Below, one piece after another: positions 22,701-30,450 of a DNA stretch of 51,846 nt. The notes under the pieces were generated by a model that worked only from the letters and a program-made list of their open reading frames with translations, was not told the origin of the DNA and made no database searches. This stretch comes from an uncultured Bacteroidales bacterium (GTDB lineage Bacteria > Bacteroidota > Bacteroidia > Bacteroidales > WCHB1-69): assembly GCA_947169105.1 (NCBI GenBank), contig CAMVOL010000015.1:1-51846 (forward strand), written 5' to 3'. The stretch's first letter is position 1; each line of letters starts with the position of its first letter. Position numbers and translations under genes: made by a program.

Positions 22701-25691
22701 GGTGCCGTCTTCGCCATTTTCCACGGTATGTTTATAGAGATAGGTGCCGTTGTCAAGGTGTATCCACTTTTCTTCCAATAGATTACTATTGTTAAAAATA
22801 CGGATGAAGATGGGCTGTTTTTTCAGACGGGTGCCGATGGTAAAGGTGAATTCCTCGCCCACAGAGGCATTCTCTTTGTCGCAAGTTACCGACAGCGGGG
22901 TGTAGTAGGGGAGGTCTTCCTCCTTTTGGCTGATATGGAAGCAGAATTCCTCCTCAATGGCTTGCCCGAAAGCGTCGGTGGTGGAGAGTTTTAACTTGTA
23001 TGCCCCTGTGGGATAGTTTGAAAGCTTTTGCAAAACCACTTCCGATGATGCGGAGGTGGTGAGCTGTCCCGACTCCATCGTTTCAGTCTCCTTCCACTGG
23101 TAGGGTTCGGTCTGCCCTTCGAAATCGTATTGAGGGAAGCGGCTGCCGAATGTTTCCGCAGCTCCGGAGACAGTGAAGGGTGCCGGCATCTTGTAGGTCT
23201 CAGGTTGCGCCAGACGTACCACGCTGTAGCGGACTTCGGCGGCTTGCGGCTCGCCTGCTAGGTTGCTGGTGCGGACGGCAATGCGGTTCTCGTTTCGGTA
23301 GGCGCGGAGGCACTCCGGCACCTCCACGTCGAAAAGGAGCGTGCGTTGGCTGACGGGCACGACCGCACGTGCCTCGTGGGTCTCACCGGCAGGGTCGCTT
23401 ACGGTGGCGGTGACCGTGTATCGGTAGAGCGGGAGACTTTGGACAATGTCGGGGTCCCCGTCGGCGGTGAAGACGATGGAGAAGTGTCCGTCATCGTCGG
23501 TGGTGCATTCGCCGTGGGCAATCTCCTTGGCGGGTGCGGACGGCCTCGGGCGGAACCACCATCCGTAGTAGCGGAACGGGAAGCTGGCGTTGCGGACTAC
23601 ACGATAGGTGACTTTCGCGTCTTGTATGGCGTAGCCGGCGTAGGCCGTCGCCGTGCCGTTAATCCGCACCTCCGACCCGAGCCGGTAGGTGCCGTCGGGC
23701 TTGTCTATCACCACCTCAAAGGTGGGCCGCTTGTACTCCTCCACCCGTATGTAATGGGAAGTCACAAATTTGTTCTTGTGTTGGAATTCGATACGGTAGT
23801 TGCCCAATAATCCGCTTTCGGGAAGTTGGAAACTTCCGGCTGCTGAACCGAACTTGTTGGTGGTCAATGAGTCGCGCTGGATGATAGTGCCGTTTCCGTC
23901 TTTTAGTTGCACTATGATTTTAGCATTGGGGAGAAGTTGGTCGCTGTACTGGCTGCGGCGGAGGAAGACTGCTTTCCACTCCACCGTCTGACTGGGTCGG
24001 TAAATGGCGCGGTCGGTATAAACGGTACAGCCTACCCTCTCGGAGGTGGAGTAGTGGCTTCTTCCTATATTGATGTGTCTTTCAGGAAGTTGGTCGTTGC
24101 CTTTTTTCAGAGACAGGGTCGTGTTGAAATAGTGGTTGTCGAACCACTGTTCAACGGCTTCTTTCGAGAAATGGACGATTCCGTCTTCATCGGTTCGCGA
24201 AAATTTCTTATAATTGGGATATTTGGATGATTCCGCTTTGAGTGTCACCTCAACATCAGGCAGCGGTTCGCCGCTTTTTCGGTCGCACACCAGCACATGA
24301 AAGTCGGTGCTGTCAGTGGCATAATGGATGGAAAGGCGGGAAACGTAAAAATCCTCCATCTGGTATTTTTGGAACTGGCCGTAGGTCACCACGGTTTCAA
24401 TGTCTTGTGTGGAAACTAGCAGCAGATAGTGTCCGGTTTCGAGTGCAGGGATGACGGATAAAGTGGTGTCAATTCGGTAGGTCTTTGAGTTCTTGATGGT
24501 TACCTCCTCTTTCCAGATTATGTTGAGGGTTATTTTTTCATCCTGTTTATGGTATTTGTTATAGGTGTCGGCATAGCGCACAATGGCATAATGCAGCTTG
24601 TCGCAGTCTTTGGTCTTGACACAGAGGAGGTTCTCTTCAGGGTAAATCACCCCATCAGGTAGTGAAAGCGTATATTGTATCTCTTTGATATTGTCCACAT
24701 TGTCTTTGCAGATTTTGGCACATTTGGTGGTGGGAGCGTAGCCGATGGCTTTTTCGTACCAGCGGATAGCGGTGAGAAAGTCGTCGGGGTGCATTTCCGA
24801 TTCATTTCCCCTTTCTTGATAGTAAACACCTATCTTGCAGTAAATGAGTTGCTTGATAAAGTCAGATGCATTTTTTCCATCCTCTAAAAGAGTGTTGAGC
24901 GCGTCAAAATAAAGCGATTCCTTGTCTTGAATTTGGGCGTTTTGATGCACATAGTCAAGGCGGACGAGACGGTTGTACAATCGGAAGTCGGGATCTGTGT
25001 CATTCCGATGTTCCTGCTCAATCTCCCGCATGATTTTTAGGAAATTATAATGTTTTGACAATGAATCTTTTGTCTTGATTTCAGGCAAGAATTTATCAAG
25101 ATATTCCGCTTTGTTCAGATTGAATTCCTCGATAGGAGCAATGTCGTTGAATGAAGAAGACTGGAGATGGTCGGCGAAACGGTAGGCGAGCAGGTCGTAC
25201 AGGTTCGGATAGCACTCCTCCTCACGGGGCATTTCGAATAGTTTGTAGTAAGAATTTGCAGATGTGGAGATTAAGACTGATTTTTCCTGCAAGGAGACGT
25301 AAAACTCTTCTAAAATCTTGCGTTGGAAAGTCGATGGGTCCCATGTCTTCCAGTCGTTGCCGTTTGCACCTTCTATAGCGGTACGGGAAGAAATGGTGTA
25401 TTGTGATTTTCCGAGCATGCCGTTGAGGAAGCTGGCCTTGAAACTGTGCCATACTGCCGCCTCGCACAGGTCGGCCGCCGTCGGGCTTTGCTGGTGACGT
25501 TTTTCCGCTTCCGCCAGAAAACCGTTGACTCTGACGAGAATGGAATCGCAGGCCTCGTCATAATCGTATTTTTCAAGGAGGCGCTCAAAGTCGTGGGTGA
25601 TGATGTCTTTGATATCGGATGCGCTGCGCTGGGCATGGAGGTTGCTTGCGCACAATAGTGTGATGAGGAGAAGAGTTATTGCTTTTTTCAT
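19743..25691 (-). CDS. Alpha-2-macroglobulin family protein with thioester
   Basis: 1982 residues. A type I signal peptide (MKKAITLLLITLLCASNLHAQ) without a lipobox means a soluble or otherwise anchored protein. Bacterial A2M proteins trap proteases after bait cleavage. Order: helical N-terminal region, macroglobulin (MG) domains including SEYKRPTFEV-like VEEYKRPTFEV (A2M_N), further MG domains, an extended bait-like stretch rich in E and A (~1165-1190), the A2M core (NETAFFYPFLTVKDG), the thioester domain with C1430-N-E-Q1433, the block GGWNWFSSRYNEKSSRYITQ, and a C-terminal receptor-binding-like domain. The intact CxEQ means the thioester can form. The pbpC (PBP1C) partner often found beside such genes is not here; the upstream neighbour is a nitroreductase. 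Confidence 0.9.
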   Translation of the reverse strand: MKKAITLLLITLLCASNLHAQRSASDIKDIITHDFERLLEKYDYDEACDSILVRVNGFLAEAEKRHQQSPTAADLCEAAVWHSFKASFLNGMLGKSQYTISSRTAIEGANGNDWKTWDPSTFQRKILEEFYVSLQEKSVLISTSANSYYKLFEMPREEECYPNLYDLLAYRFADHLQSSSFNDIAPIEEFNLNKAEYLDKFLPEIKTKDSLSKHYNFLKIMREIEQEHRNDTDPDFRLYNRLVRLDYVHQNAQIQDKESLYFDALNTLLEDGKNASDFIKQLIYCKIGVYYQERGNESEMHPDDFLTAIRWYEKAIGYAPTTKCAKICKDNVDNIKEIQYTLSLPDGVIYPEENLLCVKTKDCDKLHYAIVRYADTYNKYHKQDEKITLNIIWKEEVTIKNSKTYRIDTTLSVIPALETGHYLLLVSTQDIETVVTYGQFQKYQMEDFYVSRLSIHYATDSTDFHVLVCDRKSGEPLPDVEVTLKAESSKYPNYKKFSRTDEDGIVHFSKEAVEQWFDNHYFNTTLSLKKGNDQLPERHINIGRSHYSTSERVGCTVYTDRAIYRPSQTVEWKAVFLRRSQYSDQLLPNAKIIVQLKDGNGTIIQRDSLTTNKFGSAAGSFQLPESGLLGNYRIEFQHKNKFVTSHYIRVEEYKRPTFEVVIDKPDGTYRLGSEVRINGTATAYAGYAIQDAKVTYRVVRNASFPFRYYGWWFRPRPSAPAKEIAHGECTTDDDGHFSIVFTADGDPDIVQSLPLYRYTVTATVSDPAGETHEARAVVPVSQRTLLFDVEVPECLRAYRNENRIAVRTSNLAGEPQAAEVRYSVVRLAQPETYKMPAPFTVSGAAETFGSRFPQYDFEGQTEPYQWKETETMESGQLTTSASSEVVLQKLSNYPTGAYKLKLSTTDAFGQAIEEEFCFHISQKEEDLPYYTPLSVTCDKENASVGEEFTFTIGTRLKKQPIFIRIFNNSNLLEEKWIHLDNGTYLYKHTVENGEDGTFCCQAYTLWQNQPHAESFTLRVQELKRQIRFEFTTFRDKLQPGGQETVKIRLTDDNGRKIPVAEMLCTLYDASLDAFAPNYFASTLFTDQKPSANFLNLMEWTYYYSHSLTSNAPILYKFYLPSWNNFLRNIRKYYFYRENELLSAKCSAQPLRANTSFDSFGYSTEDYAEPMMDVAIEEEAFEEATIESAAGKALAKGTVEEEIPLRSNFNETAFFYPFLTVKDGVMEFVYTVPESLTKWKMLGAAHSKNRQYGTFEKFVVTQKTLMASPNLPRFVYEGDTWDFAAKAVNMGDVALNGTAELRLLNAEDGTVLFSQVQDVTIAAGGSSPVKFTVAIPEGLAGIRYILTVRASGGENTYSDGETGELPVLTRRQIVTETLPLFITKKGSRSFSLKDLPAASNSVISCKLQFTPDPRWNAVLALPYLMEYPYDCNEQLFSKLYANTVAAHIVSQNPNFSKLFQQAQKDQPEALRSKLVQNTDLKQILLAETPWVADAMDEDNEIQNIACLFDKQNITEQRKAMVQKLERNQNADGGWNWFSSRYNEKSSRYITQHLLIGSGRLMDKGICKAGDNFLKENTLKKAVAFIDNDVQRDYQEMKKKYPEQLKEERIDASTLHYLYARSFFLKMKPANTEAYKFYKGKLVEYANELDNIYLKTMAALTLWQSNVAGDRELAKKLMLEIKSRAIHSEEFGMYWKKEGYGWYWHEAPIERQALLIEAFQTILQDGESVKEMKIWLLQQKRTQHWASTRSTADACYALLLDKGSERDNADSHITVRLCVETIDFADTLQLPVKRDVESCLQHSGDGTVTLTRDNDGLSYGGVFVRYYKDIDEIAGTGTEMPMSVERQLFKVSYGERGEVLTELRADGGLQVGDRVRVRMVLQADRDMEFVHLKDLRAAAFEPTETLSGYRSQDGLWYYQSFRDASVNFFFDWLRKGTYVFEYTLFVTQSGTYSSGYASIQCMYAPEFSAHSAGSGKLVIKESKK

Positions 25692-25702
25692 ACGATTGTG
25701 GT

Positions 25703-25730
25703 TTTCAGGTTTCAGGTTTCAGGGTACAGG
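25703..25730. repeat. Heptamer tandem repeat (TTTCAGG), four copies
   Basis: Three exact units TTTCAGG and a degenerate fourth (GTACAGG) fill most of the 43-nt gap between the nitroreductase stop and the A2M start codon. No TAnnTTTG promoter is seen there. Confidence 0.85.
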
Positions 25731-25734
25731 ACGT

Positions 25735-26376
25735 TTACGGAATCACCAATTCCTCTGGTCGTACCTTCGGCACGAAATGCACCCCCTCCGCGTTACGGTA
25801 GTAGGCGCGGCTCTCGTCGGCACCGATGGGGACCAGCCGGATGGTTTCGGCCCCGCTCCCGATGGCGAGGATGGCCAGCGGCTCGTACGGAAGCCCGAAT
25901 TCCTCGGTGATGTTCCCCTTGTTGAAAGCCCCGATAATCAGTCCGTTGAGGCCCATGTCCACCGCCTTCAGCGACATGCTCTGTAGCGCGATGCCGAGGT
26001 CGATGTCCACCAGCTTGCTTTCGGGCACGGTGCTGCACACGATGATGAACGCCTCCGGTTCGGTGCCCTCGAAGGGAAGGTGCAGCTCCGGCAGCATTCC
26101 GCCCAACTTGATGTTGGCCAGCACCTTGTCGGCCCCGGTCTCTTTCGTCACTAATTTGAACCGGAACACCTGCTGGTTTTTCGCCGAAGGAATCTTGGCG
26201 TTCACCGCCACAATCTTTTTCAATGCCTCCTCCGTCACCACGTGCTCCTTTCGGAAGCCCCGGTGACTGCGGTTGCGCTCCAACAGGGAGTCGATGGAGA
26301 TCCGTTTCACCACCACTTTTTTGCCTTTTGCGCCGAAAACCTCGTCGTATCGGCTTTCCAAATATCCGTCTGCCAT
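25735..26376 (-). CDS. Nitroreductase family protein
   Basis: 213 residues from the ATG at 26376; the frame to 26400 runs into the promoter. Family of FMN-dependent NAD(P)H oxidoreductases. Visible blocks: LLERNRSHRGFRKEHVVTEEALKKIV (the S-H-R-G-F stretch resembles the FMN-binding R-S-x-R-x-F block), AKIPSAKNQQVFRFK (PSA.N.QP-like), then DIDLGIALQSMSLKAVDMGLNGLIIGAFNK (helix and G-rich part) and LPYEPLAILAIG. Physiological substrate unknown. Upstream of the A2M gene on the same strand by 43 nt, so read-through is possible. Divergent from the T9SS plug gene with a shared promoter region. Confidence 0.88.
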   Translation of the reverse strand: MADGYLESRYDEVFGAKGKKVVVKRISIDSLLERNRSHRGFRKEHVVTEEALKKIVAVNAKIPSAKNQQVFRFKLVTKETGADKVLANIKLGGMLPELHLPFEGTEPEAFIIVCSTVPESKLVDIDLGIALQSMSLKAVDMGLNGLIIGAFNKGNITEEFGLPYEPLAILAIGSGAETIRLVPIGADESRAYYRNAEGVHFVPKVRPEELVIP

Positions 26377-26397
26377 AATGATTTTATTTTGAGGGTG

Positions 26398-26405
26398 CAA
26401 AGGTA
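26398..26405 (-). promoter_or_regulatory. Promoter (-7 element) of the nitroreductase gene
   Basis: TACCTTTG followed by CACCC, 21 nt before the ATG at 26376. A TTG at 26425-26423 is 17 nt upstream. It faces an identical element at 26439 on the other strand. Confidence 0.65.
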
Positions 26406-26438
26406 CGAAATTTGGTGTGGTACAATCGTTTTATTTTG

Positions 26439-26446
26439 TACCTTTG
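26439..26446 (+). promoter_or_regulatory. Promoter (-7 element) of the T9SS plug gene
   Basis: TACCTTTG preceded by TG and followed by CCGCC, 18 nt before the ATG at 26465. TTG at 26412-26414 is 24 nt upstream. The two divergent -7 elements are 33 nt apart, so the two polymerase footprints overlap. Confidence 0.65.
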
Positions 26447-26464
26447 CCGCCAATTTTAACCACT

Positions 26465-27736
26465 ATGAAACGTTTTTTTCTCCTTTTTGTTGCCCTTTTC
26501 GCCACGACGTTCCTTATGGCTCAGGACTTCAGCCAGATTAATTTCATCAACGACATATATGTAAAAGGGATCCATAGTGTGAAGCTCAACAAGCAAGGCT
26601 ACTCGTTCGGTTTTCCTATTATTACATTGCAAAGTAATGATAAATTGGAACTTACGTTTGATGATTTGGAGGGCGACGGCCGCTATTTGAAATATACCTT
26701 TATCCACTGCACGCACGACTGGAAACCCGACGGGATGAACCAGATTGAGTATTTGGATGGTTTTGTCGAGGATGAGATTTCAGAATACAGCTACTCTTTC
26801 AACACCATCACCTCCTACACGCATTACGCGCTCACCTTCCCGACGGAGATGATGCGCATCACCAAATCAGGGAACTATATTTTATATGTATATGATGACA
26901 GCCAAAGTTCGCCAGTGCTGACGCGCCGTTTTGTCGTGGCCGAAGCGAGTCGCGCTTCGATTACGGGGGCGGCACACAAGCCTTCGGACGTAAACATCAT
27001 GTTCGAAAAGCAGGAGGTGGATTTCGTCGCCAATACGGGTGGTTGGGCTATCCGCAACCCTGCCCAGTACCTGCACGCCACCATCCTGCAGAACGGTCGG
27101 TGGGATAACGCCATTATGGGGCTGCGCTACCGTGCCGGCAAACCAGGCGAGTACGACTTCGACTATGACGACAACAGCAACGTCTTTAACGGCGGCTCTG
27201 AGTTCCGCGAGTTCGACCTCAAGAGCTTGAAATACAACGGGAGCCGCATCGTTTCTGTGGGTATTGAACGGGGTGACAACTATGCGTATGTGCTGGAGGA
27301 TCAGGCGCGTCCGTATGGGCCGTATGTGTCAGGTACTACCGCCTGCGGCCGCTGCTACTACAAAACTGAGGACTTTCAGGGGGAGAACCGCGAGGAGTAC
27401 GTCACCACCCACTTCACCCTCAAGAGCGAGTACCCGATGACGGGCGGAAAGGCATACGTCTTTGGCGAACTCACCGACTGGCGGCTTCTGCCGGAGGCCG
27501 AGCTGCATTACAATTCCGCCCTTGACGCTTGGGAAACGAAACTTTTCCTGAAACAGGGCTATTACAACTACCAGTACGTCTTCGTGCCGAAAGGCAAAAA
27601 GGTGATTGACGAAACCTACATCGAAGGCAACCATTGGGAGACGGGGAACGAATACACCGTGTTACTCTATTTGCAGGAGGAGGGCACGTCTTACGACCGG
27701 CTCATCGGCTTTGAGATACTGAAAGTGGTGAGATAG
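26465..27736 (+). CDS. Type IX secretion system plug protein (DUF5103 family)
   Basis: 423 residues from the ATG at 26465, where a signal peptide begins (MKRFFLLFVALFATTFLMAQ). The N-terminal two thirds match the T9SS plug family: LQSNDKLELTFDDLEGDGRYLKYTF-type block around 45-75, IHCTHDWKPDGMNQIEYLDGF, then SGNYILYVYDDSQSSPVLTRRF. The C-terminal ~100 residues look like a carbohydrate-binding-module-like fold (AYVFGELTDW, then QYVFVPKGKK). In Flavobacterium the homologous plug closes the periplasmic side of the SprA pore when no cargo passes. Here it lies about 14 kb from sprA, alone, with its own promoter, and ends in a terminator shared with the convergent Omp28 gene. Confidence 0.88.
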   Translation: MKRFFLLFVALFATTFLMAQDFSQINFINDIYVKGIHSVKLNKQGYSFGFPIITLQSNDKLELTFDDLEGDGRYLKYTFIHCTHDWKPDGMNQIEYLDGFVEDEISEYSYSFNTITSYTHYALTFPTEMMRITKSGNYILYVYDDSQSSPVLTRRFVVAEASRASITGAAHKPSDVNIMFEKQEVDFVANTGGWAIRNPAQYLHATILQNGRWDNAIMGLRYRAGKPGEYDFDYDDNSNVFNGGSEFREFDLKSLKYNGSRIVSVGIERGDNYAYVLEDQARPYGPYVSGTTACGRCYYKTEDFQGENREEYVTTHFTLKSEYPMTGGKAYVFGELTDWRLLPEAELHYNSALDAWETKLFLKQGYYNYQYVFVPKGKKVIDETYIEGNHWETGNEYTVLLYLQEEGTSYDRLIGFEILKVVR

Positions 27737-27762
27737 GGTATAGGGTACAGATAGGGTGAATA

Positions 27763-27794
27763 AAAAAAGGATGCGTTTTGGCGCATCCTTTTTT
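27763..27794. terminator. Bidirectional terminator between plug and Omp28 genes
   Basis: Near-perfect hairpin with GGATGCG/CGCATCC core, 6-nt loop, flanked by A and T runs that pair with each other (27763-27775 and 27782-27794). It serves the two convergent genes. Confidence 0.9.
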
Positions 27795-27817
27795 ATTGGA
27801 CTTGGAAAAATCAGCGG

Positions 27818-29548
27818 CTATTGCTTGCTGATCTTGTAGGTGCTGACACCCTTTTCGGTGGTCACTTTCAGGAGGTACATGCCGTTGGCAAGACCGCTGA
27901 CGGAGAGGGTGCTGACATTGCCGTTCTCGACGAGCACACGCTGGCCTTGGAGGTTGTAGATTTCCACCATTTGGATGCTGGATTCAGAGTTGATGTTGAT
28001 GTTCTCGGTGGCGGGGTTCGGGAAGACAATCGTGTTTTCATCCATCGTCCTATCGTTGATGTCAATGGTGCCGACGCTAATCATTGCAACCGCTTCTGCG
28101 GAGAAGGTGCTGCCGGAGATATTGACAATCTGGTTGTTGTTGATGTCAAATACACGGATGTATCCGCCAGAAATGCCGTCACCGTACGAGTCAAGGACAG
28201 ACAGACGGTAGCAGCCGATTTGAGTAAGGTTAATCGGGAACTCGTGTTCGGTGTTGTTCGTAAAGGAATTGCTCTGTTGGACAATCTGGTTGTTCGGACC
28301 ATACAGCTTGTAGGATGTCTCTCTGGCATAACCATCGGTCTTGATTTTGAGGGTCATGATAGAAGTTCCTTCAGCAACACTTTTCTTGATGGTGAGGGAA
28401 ACCTCGCTTCCTTCAAAAGGTTGGCCGTTTATACTGATAATCTTGGCCTTGACCACTTGATTCGTGTTTGTATTGACGGTGAGTGTGGGAAATTCTATGG
28501 TCTTACTATCTTGGTATGTGATCTCGCCTGTCCAGTCGTATGTCTGCGGTGTGCCGTTGGCTACGGTATATTGGAAGGAAATGGCGGTGATGGTGTCACT
28601 TCCACCATTGGTGACCAAGGCATTGACTTTGGCATCGGTGGAGCAGTCATACACAGGAACGTTGTTTAAGCCCAGCAAATGCGGGTTGACGGTGGGCATA
28701 TTTGTGTTCTCGATTTCCACTTTGCAGCCGGTGAGGATTTCCTGCTTGCCTTGTGCTACAAAAGCGACGAAATGAAGGTCTTCAAGCACAGCGGCGATAG
28801 CGTTCGGGGAGCCGAGGCTTTCGGGAATGGTATAGTTGTAGGTCTTCTCTACAAAGGAGCCTGCGGTGGTGGTAGTGATGTCATCGCCCCATTGTCCCGT
28901 AATCAGGTGACGGAGCATGTGCATGTGGCGGTACTTGCTGCCAACCATCTGTGTGGGATTCCAAGTGATGCCACTGGCCTGTTGTCCCAGAACATTGTCT
29001 TGCGTAATGGCAAGATTTAATTTGTTGGTGCTGTTGGCCTCATCGGTGGTGTAGTAGAGCTGTACGGTGATGCTCAGTTCACGGGTGCTCCAATCGAAGG
29101 TGCCGCGGGCGGCAATATTGACTGGAGAAGTTTCTGCCATGACACGTCTTGCTGCTGTAGTCCAATGACCACGATTCAAATCGGTGGTCGTATGGGTACT
29201 TTCGCCTTGGTCGCAAAGGTCGGAAAAGATACGACGGTTGACAGTGCCTGCAGGAAAGCCACTATAACCGGTCTGGCTAATCAATGAGTCTCCGAATTCC
29301 GTGGTGTAGGTGTTGTTAGCATAATAGCCGACATGCACGTTGATAATGAATACACGCCCCGGATTTGCGGAAGCTAATTCGTTGGCGCGGCGGTGCCCAT
29401 CAGGGCAGTACTGGCAGCCAATACCTGTGTACTCCTCCAGTACAACATTCTTGTTGGTGGGCACGGAGTCCACAAAGCGTTCATTCTGTGCGTTCAAGCC
29501 GAATACGGCCAATGCACAAATGGCGACAGAAAGGAAAAGTTTTTTCAT
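27818..29548 (-). CDS. Omp28-related secreted protein with T9SS sorting domain
   Basis: 576 residues from the ATG at 29548, which begins the signal peptide MKKLFLSVAICALAVFGLNAQ; the longer frame to 29710 crosses the promoter. Residues 20-300 form the Omp28 type thioredoxin-like fold with C45-x-x-C48 (GIGCQYCPDGHRRANEL). The middle holds beta domains, one with the DSYGDGISGG loop. The end is a T9SS type A sorting domain (IVFPNPATENINI ... STYKISKQ). Omp28 of Porphyromonas is a surface protein proposed as an adhesin; the function of this family is not settled. Expected to cross the outer membrane through SprA. Confidence 0.88.
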   Translation of the reverse strand: MKKLFLSVAICALAVFGLNAQNERFVDSVPTNKNVVLEEYTGIGCQYCPDGHRRANELASANPGRVFIINVHVGYYANNTYTTEFGDSLISQTGYSGFPAGTVNRRIFSDLCDQGESTHTTTDLNRGHWTTAARRVMAETSPVNIAARGTFDWSTRELSITVQLYYTTDEANSTNKLNLAITQDNVLGQQASGITWNPTQMVGSKYRHMHMLRHLITGQWGDDITTTTAGSFVEKTYNYTIPESLGSPNAIAAVLEDLHFVAFVAQGKQEILTGCKVEIENTNMPTVNPHLLGLNNVPVYDCSTDAKVNALVTNGGSDTITAISFQYTVANGTPQTYDWTGEITYQDSKTIEFPTLTVNTNTNQVVKAKIISINGQPFEGSEVSLTIKKSVAEGTSIMTLKIKTDGYARETSYKLYGPNNQIVQQSNSFTNNTEHEFPINLTQIGCYRLSVLDSYGDGISGGYIRVFDINNNQIVNISGSTFSAEAVAMISVGTIDINDRTMDENTIVFPNPATENININSESSIQMVEIYNLQGQRVLVENGNVSTLSVSGLANGMYLLKVTTEKGVSTYKISKQ

Positions 29549-29605
29549 AAAAATGGTTTTAATTTGTGGATAATTTAATGGTGTTCTCTTTAAAAAAACA
29601 GGCTG

Positions 29606-29613
29606 CAAAGATA
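29606..29613 (-). promoter_or_regulatory. Promoter (-7 element) of the Omp28-like gene
   Basis: TATCTTTG followed by CAGCC, 57 nt before the ATG at 29548. No good -33 element was found. Confidence 0.6.
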
Positions 29614-29696
29614 GGATTTTTTTTTGGTCTGAAGATATTAACAACGGAATGATGGCAAATTTTTGACGGACAGATGGGATTTTCTCGCTTTTTGTG

Positions 29697-29704
29697 TACT
29701 TTTG
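29697..29704 (+). promoter_or_regulatory. Promoter (-7 element) of the CsgG-like gene
   Basis: TACTTTTG preceded by TG and followed by CGCC, 54 nt before the ATG at 29759. Confidence 0.6.
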
Positions 29705-29758
29705 CGCCATTATTTACGTTAGAGCTCGTATGTTTTATCATTCAAATAAGGTTTTATT

Positions 29759-30445
29759 ATGAAAAAAATTGTTGTGATTCTGTCTCTCCTGATGCCCTTT
29801 GTCCTTTTTGCGCAGACAAAGGTGGCGGTATATGTGACGGCTACGGAAACGGTTCCGATAGAAACCAAGAAAATTATTGGCAGTGAGGTTGTTGCAGCCT
29901 TTGTGGCCACAAAGGAATACAACGCCATTGAGCGTACGGCGGAATTTCTCTCTGAAATCTCGAAGGAGCAGGACTACCAGCGTGGCGGTAATGTGGATGA
30001 CAACCAGATCTGCGAACTGGGCCGGCAGTTCGGTGTCGATCTGGTCTGCGTGACCGACATCACCAAATTCAAGGACAAGTTCTATGTCCAGGCCCGTCTG
30101 ATTGACGTGGAGAAGGCCATCGTGCTCGCCACTGCCCGTGAAATTGCACAATTAGAGGATCTTGATGCTATCATGAAGCTGGCATCCACGTTGTCGCAAA
30201 CACTCATAAATTCCGATGTGACCTACGTTCTCAAAGTGGAAAACACACAGACAGTTCCGTTGGAAATCTTTGTGAACAATGAAGTGGTGGGGCAAGTTCC
30301 TGCAAAATCGACCCGTACATTCGATATGCCTATTTCCAAAGTCGGCAAAATTGAAGCTAAACCCACCAAAGGCTTTTTCAAGAAGACAATGGAGAACACC
30401 ATCAACAAGATGAAGGCGCAGGATACCGTATCATTTGTCTTCTAA
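29759..30445 (+). CDS. Periplasmic CsgG/LpoB-like protein of unknown function
   Basis: 228 residues. Signal peptide MKKIVVILSLLMPFVLFAQ, with no lipobox cysteine. Residues 20-150 have the alternating strand-helix pattern of the CsgG/LpoB/TolB-N fold: AVYVTATETV, then AFVATKEYNAIERTAEFL, NVDDNQICELGRQFGVDLVCVTDITKF and YVQARLIDVEKAIVLATA. The C-terminal part ends with an amphipathic helix (KKTMENTINKMK). CsgG itself is a lipid-anchored secretion channel; without a lipid anchor this protein is more likely a soluble periplasmic relative. Convergent with the ABC binding-protein gene, only 5 nt between stop codons. Confidence 0.7.
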   Translation: MKKIVVILSLLMPFVLFAQTKVAVYVTATETVPIETKKIIGSEVVAAFVATKEYNAIERTAEFLSEISKEQDYQRGGNVDDNQICELGRQFGVDLVCVTDITKFKDKFYVQARLIDVEKAIVLATAREIAQLEDLDAIMKLASTLSQTLINSDVTYVLKVENTQTVPLEIFVNNEVVGQVPAKSTRTFDMPISKVGKIEAKPTKGFFKKTMENTINKMKAQDTVSFVF

Positions 30446-30450
30446 CAGAA

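Noticed and set aside
29549..29710. 54-residue N-terminal extension of the Omp28-like protein
   Set aside because: It contains the promoter and lacks a signal peptide; the ATG at 29548 starts one.
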